A DNA stretch of 64,000 nucleotides from Pisolithus tinctorius (lineage: Eukaryota; Basidiomycota; Agaricomycetes; Boletales; Pisolithaceae), in the NCBI GenBank assembly GCA_024663395.1, contig JANFAH010000004.1:1364001-1428000 (forward strand), in the 5' to 3' direction. The position numbers and the translations under genes are program-made. A model generated the notes under the pieces. That model had not been told where the DNA came from and did not search any database. It worked only from the letters and a program-made list of their open reading frames with translations. Numbering within the stretch: the stretch's first letter is position 1; every line of letters starts with the position of its first letter. Positions 58,337-64,000 of the stretch are shown piece after piece.

Positions 58337-60718
58337 ATGGATGTCGACAAGCTCTTCAAGGTAAAAGGTTGCCGGCCGTTTATTTCAACTCCTCTCATTT
58401 TGCCTTGTTCAGGTACCGAAGCTCCCGACTGGAGTAAAGCGCAAATTACCAGATAACCCTACCCCGGAGATGTTAAAGAAAATGCGGCTGGATGCTCACG
58501 GTCAGGCCGACTCGGACCATGGTGGTCACGACGCTACACTTCCGAACCGGCGAGCTACAGTGGAAGATGAGCCAGAAGAAGACCAAGACACCTCTTTTGC
58601 CCCTGGAGGGGACGCCGATTACTTCGCCGAAGAGGACGAAGAGGGTCGCTTTTATGGAGGGGGTCTTACTAGCCAACAAAAAGATATCTTGAGCATTTTT
58701 GAGAAGGCCGAGGGAGAGGGGATTCAGGACGAGGTACGCCTTTCCCACTCTTACAAAGGGGGAATTTACGAATGTGACCGTAGCCAGAAGAAGTGACGCT
58801 TCCTAGTATACGGAGGACGCTTACCCGCTTCGAGCGCGCGGTGAACAAAAACCAGGACCAGCGGTCCAAGTATCCCGATGATCCCACGAAGTATGTGATC
58901 CGTATTCTGCGTGGATATTGACACCTTCACGTCGGATAGGTTTATTGATTCAGAAGCGGACCTCGACAGCGCCATCAAGTCTCTGTTGCCCCTTGCCCAG
59001 TCGCCGGTACTCGCATATCCGGAGATTGTTCGTACGGGAGCGCTCGCGCTGTTGATTGGGCTTCTTAGTCACGAGAATGTCGATATTGTCATCGACGCTG
59101 TGGAGCTTTTTAACGAATTAACGGACGAGGATGTTGGCAGCGAGGGCGAAGACGATGCTGAAGAAGCCCAGGCCGCTTTGAAGGTTCTGATAGAGGCATT
59201 GGTAGGTCAGGTTTCTCGGAGAGTCAGCAATTACAGTGTTTCTAATATCAGTACAATAGGTGGAGCATTCAATACTCGAACTACTAGTTGACAATCTCTC
59301 TCGTTTGAACGAAGCGGAGGAATCGGACAGACAGGGCGTTTTTCACATCATCGGTATTATGATTTCCCTCCCTTCTGGATATTACTGATTAGCAGACAGG
59401 TGTTTTCGAGAATGTTCTTGAATTTAATCCGGACCTGTCTGAAAACCTTGTGGCTCAGACAAAGATCATGAATTGGCTTCTTGAACGTATTCTATGGAAA
59501 GCTCACGACGAGAACCGCTGCTACGCCGCCGAATTACTTTCGATACTTCTGCAAAACAGCTCCGCGAACAGGGAGGAGTTGGGTAAGAAAGACGGCGTTG
59601 AGAACATGCTGAGAGCTTTGTCGGTGAGTAGCTCGTGAGAAGAGGGTAATTTTGGTTCAACTTCACGACGCATTTTAGCAATTCCGTAGACGTGATCCTG
59701 TTGATGCTGACGAGGCGGAGTTCATGGAAAACCTCTTTGATGCCCTGTGCTCAGCTCTGTCTGACCCTGGGGTAAAATCCCTATTCCTTGCTAGTGAAGG
59801 TGTCGACTTGATGTTACTGATGATGAAGTAAGTCATGCCCTTTAACCTGAGCTTACTTTCACACCAGTTTTCCAGAGAAAAGCTTCAGTCGAAATCACGC
59901 TCCATCAAGGTGCTCGATTACGCGATGTCGGGACCGGCGGGATCCGAAGTTTGCTCGACTTTCGTTGAGGCACTAGGGTTAAAGACGCTCTTTTCGGCAT
60001 TCATGGGCAAAGTGAGCTCCACTACACGTGCCTTGAAGAGCATTCGCTCACGACCTCAGGTATCGAAGAAGCAAAAGCGTAACGCCGGAACCCAGGCAAC
60101 TGAAGACACATCTCACATATTAGGCATTATCTCGTCACTGTTTACGAATCTCCCTTCGGACTCGTCAGGCCGAATACGTTTGCTTGCCAAATTCGTGGAG
60201 AACGAATATGAAAAGGTTGACAAACTGCTGGAAATTCGAGAACACGCTTCCAACCGCTTGAAGCAAGTCGACACTGAGATTGAAACAGAGAAGAAGGTAT
60301 GAGTTACCTATGGATTTCGCTATGATGAAATGGCTCATTTATCTGGTAGGATTTACTTGCTGACGGCGCTGTTGAACCGGAACACGAAGACTTGTGGTAT
60401 CTTCGACGCTTAGATGGTGGTCTCTTTACTCTGCAAACCGTCGACTATATTTTGACCTGGATTGCAATGGAAGATGACGGTGTATGTTTAGTTCTGAACC
60501 GAGCTGCTTCATTGACTGGCTGACTATCATTTTAGGCACGAGCCCATCTCGCAAAGATGCTTGAGCGCAAGAACTTAAAACTTGAAATTATCAAGCAGAC
60601 GTTACAGATGTATCACGATAACGTCGACGCAGATGACTCTGGTGGCAAGAGTGCCATTGGGATGCCACAGAAAGAAATACTGGAGCATCTCATCGCCTTT
60701 TTACAAGAGTATTCGTGA
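58337..60718 (+). CDS. CTNNBL1: Beta-catenin-like protein 1 (armadillo, spliceosome-associated)
   Basis: CTNNBL1 is an armadillo-repeat partner of the Prp19/CDC5L complex. The first exon is 8 codons (MDVDKLFK, ATG 58337). Then come an NLS-like GVKRKLPDNPTPEMLKKMRL, an acidic stretch and ILSIFEKAEGEGIQDEV. The armadillo-type core follows: FIDSEADLDSAIKSLLPLAQ, SPVLAYPEIVRTGALALLIG, LLSHENVDIVIDAVELFNEL, EALVEHSILELLVDNLSRLN, HIIGVFENVLEFNPDLSENL and ENRCYAAELLSILLQNSSAN. The C-terminal part has LEHLIAFLQEYS at TGA 60716-60718. Length (about 590 residues) agrees with the family. The coding end overlaps the UTP15 coding end by 18 nt on the opposite strand. Confidence 0.92.
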
Positions 60719-62528
60719 CATTTCCCTAGGTACATGTTCTCCTGTTTCCTGTGATGCAGTCACCAGAGCAACACAGGAAAACACCATTTCTAGTGTACCC
60801 TTCGTTTTTGTTAATTCCTTCTGCAGTCGAATTTCCGCAAGCACTTTCTTTCGTAAGCGAAGTAGAAGAGAGTCGACTAGAGGTGATTGGCCAAAAACTG
60901 GCGAGTAGAGCTCTGTCGGTGCGTTCTCATTACAGATGCCCAGAACAATTGATAAAAGTGCGTACCAATAAGCAAAGAGGCTATGTCACAGACCAAATCT
61001 CCAAACCTAGGGTCAGTCACATGCTTGACGAGGAGTCGTAGGATGGGCTCCAGCAAAACATCATCCCGACCGGACATCGCACTTCTAAGGCCGTCACGAT
61101 GGATAAGTTCCTGTATGAGGGAAAAGGTGGCCGTGGGAGGGACATTCTGTGCTGGGATGAGAACTTGGCTGGGGGTTGGGAACGACGAATGGAACACACC
61201 TTTTGAAGGACAGCGTCCAAAGCTGCGGAATACTTGAACGCTTTCAGGAAGCGATCATATTGTTTCAGCCGTTTAGCTCTCCTGCTTTCTATTCTCAGTT
61301 CGCCCGCATCTCCAACAGGTTTAGATTTTGTCTTTGATTTTATGTGACCTTGACCAACTAAGGGCAAGGTACCACCTAAGAATGTCTCATACGTGCCCGC
61401 CTTCAGCGCAGTGGCATACTCCATGCTAGTTTCAGAGGCCTTCGGCTGCCGTCGACGTACCGATAGTGTGCCATCTGACATCCCTGCGGCTATGTGTGTT
61501 TCATCTGGCTAAGATGACTTGAGTCGGGCCCTCTCAAATTGCAAAAATTGGGGGCTTACAGAAATCGCAAGGCATAGTACCGACGATGGGTAGCGCATTG
61601 TGTGGACCACTTTATAAGTAGATATATCGTATACTTTTACCATTTGGTCGAGGGAACCGGTCAGAAGGCGACCAGCATTTGCATCGTATGCAAGGGACAT
61701 TACAGTTTTTTGGTGATTGGACAGTGCTCGTATACATCGTCCACCAGCATTGAGATCCCATACCCGCAGTATGGGTCCCGCAGCAGACAGGGCAACTGTG
61801 CCGGATGGCAGCATGAGGACTGCCTCTACAGGAGAAGTATTTGTTGCCTTCCCACTCATTATCATCTCGCATTCCCCACTCCGAGAGTCATGTAACCTCA
61901 TTGTTCCATCATATGAGCCAGTCAAAACAAGGTGAGGGTTAGAAGGAGACACCTCCCCCGATCGAACATAGTCCGTATGAGAAGTGAAAGTGACTGCTTC
62001 CGCTTGAGACGGCACGTCCCAGAGTTTTACAGTCGTATCGTCCGAGCATGAGAGAACCTGGGTATGCGAAAGGGGAGAGAATTTCGTTACATGGACCGGT
62101 TGCTTGTGTGAGTCAAATGTGCGCAGTATTGCCCGGGAGTTGATGTCAAATATCTACGCGCATGAGGGAAGATGCTTTGTGAGTGACAGAAGAAAAAAGG
62201 AAACCGCACATACCTGAACGAGACCCGTGTCGTCGCCCGCTACGACAAGTTTTCCGTCTGAACGGATGTTGCCACTGCGTGCCACGTCTTTGAACCGTGA
62301 TATTGTCTTGGTAACCTTTTGGGTGCGCGGGGCGTAGATTTGTACGCGAGTTGCTGCAGTAACAGCATATCTGTGGGGCTTGGCAGGGGAGAAGTGGATG
62401 GAAGTTACAGGAGCATATTCCTTCACGAATACGGGGTGCTTAAACTGACGCCAGAACCTGGATTCTGCGCTGTGCTTCGTCGCATGTGGCCTTGCATACC
62501 TCTGTACGGTGACAGCTTGGTAGTCCAT
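60701..62528 (-). CDS. UTP15: U3 snoRNP protein UTP15 (WD40)
   Basis: UTP15 belongs to the t-UTP/UTP-A complex of the small-subunit processome and acts in the nucleolus on early 18S rRNA processing. The start is ATG 62528 (MDYQAVTVQRYARPHATKHS). WD repeats include APVTSIHFSPAKPHRYAVTA, DTGLVQIFDINSRAILRTFD, KQPVHVTKFSPLSHTQVLSC and SDDTTVKLWDVP. They continue with SHTDYVRSGEVSPSNPHLVL, TGSYDGTMRLHDSRSGECEM and LSNHQKTVMSLAYDANAGRL. After a linker comes the UTP15 C-terminal domain: KRLKQYDRFLKAFKYSAALD, LIQELIHRDGLRSAMSGRDD and ILRLLVKHVTDPRFGDLVCD. The last exon is reached through an intron from GTACGC (about 60,963) and reads ELYSPVFGQSPLVDSLLLRL to TAA 60701-60703. Reading through that intron would stop early near 60,877. 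Confidence 0.92.
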
Positions 62529-62678
62529 CGGGAAATAGATGCACGCGTCACGCGTGACGTGACGGCGGTGAAAATGCGAGTCACATGACCAGCACAGCAG
62601 AGATAATCGATTCCAAAGTAGATAAGCCGACACTTCACTCAAAAGTTCTCTTTTGCGTTTTACCCTTACTGCATCGCG

Positions 62679-63494
62679 ATGCTGTTGTACAAAGACATCT
62701 TAACCGGGGACGAGATGTTCTCTGATGCATTTCCAGTGTTCGTTCCGATTCTCTGTTCTCTTTGGTTCAGCTGATCGAACTATCGCCGCGACGTAGTAAA
62801 ACAGTCGACGACATCGTCTACGAGGTCGACTGTCAACTTATTACCGTGAAGCCAGGTGCTGATGTGGACATCGGTGGGTTTCATACATTCTGAAGCAGTG
62901 TGATTGTCTCGAACTGACGACCTTAGGCGCAAATCCGTCTGCCGAGGAGCAAGCTGAAGCCTTGGAGGAGGGTTCCTCTCAAGTGAACAACGTCATTCAC
63001 TCTTTCCGACTCGAATCGACCGTTTTCGATAAGAATAGTTTCAGAGCTTACCTCAAGGTCGGACAGCCATCCGCTTTGTATCGTTCAGTTTTACAATCCC
63101 AGAGAACAGGCTTACATGCAAGCCGTAAAAGCGGCGCTAGTCAAGACAAAACCTGACCGGGTTCCGGACTTCGAAAAGGGTGCATCGGCTTATGCCAAAA
63201 AGATTATTGCAAACTTCAAGAACTATGAATTTGTAAGTTCCTCTAGTGATCAGACTGACCTGGTCCTGAGTCCTACAGTACACTGGGGAGTCAAGGAACC
63301 CTGATGGCATGGTAGCACTGCTCAATTATAGGGTAAGTACAGTGTGTTCTGTCTCTTTCTGTATGCTCAAATGTTACCCAGGAGGATGGAATAACACGTG
63401 AGTACTTGTCTGATACTTGTGATCGTTGGTGGCCAACATTGCTTCAGCCTACTTCACATTCTGGAAGGATGGTCTCGAGCAAGTCAAGCTGTAG
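62679..63494 (+). CDS. TMA19: Translationally controlled tumour protein (TCTP/Tma19)
   Basis: TCTP is a small conserved cytoplasmic protein linked to ribosomes and microtubules. The start is ATG 62679 (MLLYKDILTGDEMFSDAFP). Exons give DDTVYEVDCQLITVKPGADV, DIGANPSAEEQAEALEEGSS, QVNNVIHSFRLESTVFDKNS and FRAYLK, then YMQAVKAALVKTKPDRVPDF, GASAYAKKIIANFKNYEFYT, GESRNPDGMVALLNYREDG and ITPYFTFWKDGLEQVKL. The stop is TAG 63492-63494. TCTP signatures 1 and 2 (IxxxFxLxxT and the GESMNPDGMV-type loop) are visible. Five introns split the gene, one leaving a very small exon near 63,383. It shares a 150-bp divergent promoter with UTP15. Confidence 0.95.
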
Positions 63495-63627
63495 ATCTTG
63501 TAACCTATATCGTTCGCATACCGAGTTTATGTTCGTTCCCAAGAACTAGCAAACATTGAGCATTTGCCAATAACCAAAAATACTCGATCAAGATACGATA
63601 ACGATAATGAATACCGCATTCTACCCA

Positions 63628-64000
63628 TCAAAGCTCATCATGGGCCTCGCTTGGCTTTGCAAAGGTAGCCTGCGCTTCGTCCTCTGGAACCTTGACCTTT
63701 GGTGTGAGATCGTTCTTCGCACGCTCCTCCACGAAGGCGATGAGACTTTCCAACGACCGGTCTCCGTCGTAATCAATGAAGTCGCGTGATCCGGCAGGCT
63801 TAAATTTCAGGGTGGGGAAACCGCCGATGCGGAAGGGAACTGAAGGCGGTAGATCATTTTCCTGAGCTTCCATTTTTGCGCTAAACGAACGAACGGGTGA
63901 GACAAGGCATCGCAATTTCAGATGGGCTTACATGACGACACGATCCTTCACTTCGGTAAAATGATCACCGAGAGAGTCCCATATAGGCTTCAGACGTTTG
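63628..64000 (-). CDS. PDI1: Protein disulfide isomerase, C-terminal part (runs off window)
   Basis: This is the 3' portion of an ER thiol-disulfide oxidoreductase. The last exons encode RLKPIWDSLGDHFTEVKDRV, AKMEAQENDLPPSVPFRIGG, FPTLKFKPAGSRDFIDYDGD and RSLESLIAFVEERAKNDLTP, ending HDEL at the stop at 63628-63630. HDEL is the fungal ER-retention signal. The visible part is the thioredoxin fold after the second CGHC site, which lies beyond the right edge. One intron is between about 63,876 and 63,931. It is convergent with TCTP, 133 bp apart. Confidence 0.92.

Noticed and set aside
60877..60970. UTP15 stop near 60,877
   Set aside because: That frame runs into an intron with GTACGC..ACAG ends. 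The spliced exon matches the conserved UTP15 tail (ELYSPVFGQSPLVDSL).

Overview
The window is nuclear DNA of a basidiomycete fungus, almost certainly an Agaricomycete. Genes are packed 100-400 bp apart on both strands. They are broken by many 45-70 nt introns with GT..AG ends. The proteins read as fungal orthologues (MED17, SSD1, IDH2, VPS24, MSD1, MAK32-like). The mobile DNA also fits: a fungal RepHel Helitron and a KDZ-type DNA transposon carrying a TET/JBP dioxygenase, an association described for Agaricomycetes.

Left host block (about 300-20,720): an I-BAR/IVY1-like protein (+), mitochondrial Asp-tRNA synthetase (-), an F-box protein (+), a phosphopantetheinyl transferase (-), a MAK32-like pfkB kinase (+), NC2-beta (-), SmF (+), a BTB/T1-type protein (+), SSD1 (-), mitochondrial IDH2 (-) and the ESCRT-III subunit VPS24 (-).

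Mobile island (about 20,970-50,120): about 29 kb between VPS24 and the next host gene is made of transposons. A 1.39 kb element with CACTG.. terminal inverted repeats and a 3-bp target duplication comes first (20,974-22,363). Accessory ORFs follow: a small ORF, an F-box-like/nucleotidyltransferase-motif gene, and a minus-strand ORF divergent from the Helitron Rep/helicase. The Rep/helicase gene starts at 26,278. It is interrupted, inside helicase motif VI, by a 17,751-bp KDZ-type transposon (31,962-49,712) with 7-bp target duplications. The helicase tail resumes at 49,720, and a Helitron-like 3' end (hairpin then CTAG, then T) lies at 50,096-50,120. The KDZ element has ~100-bp terminal inverted repeats and five genes: a TET/JBP dioxygenase, two proteins of unknown function, the KDZ transposase, and a Zn2Cys6-like/coiled-coil protein. 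Each end also carries a subterminal array of a CpG-containing palindrome (GACGGGCCCGTC) spaced about 43 bp apart.

Right host block (50,240-64,000): a Zn2Cys6 transcription factor (-), MED17 (+), RPL5 (-), an RBM42-like RRM protein (+), CTNNBL1 (+), UTP15 (-, its coding end overlaps that of CTNNBL1), TCTP (+) and the 3' part of protein disulfide isomerase (-, runs off the window).

The strongest lead is the KDZ element as a self-contained system. It encodes a transposase, a predicted 5-methylcytosine oxidase and a CGG-type zinc-cluster protein, and it is bounded by phased arrays of a palindrome made of inverted CGG half-sites with CpGs. Exon joins were read by eye, so gene limits are better supported than individual splice sites.
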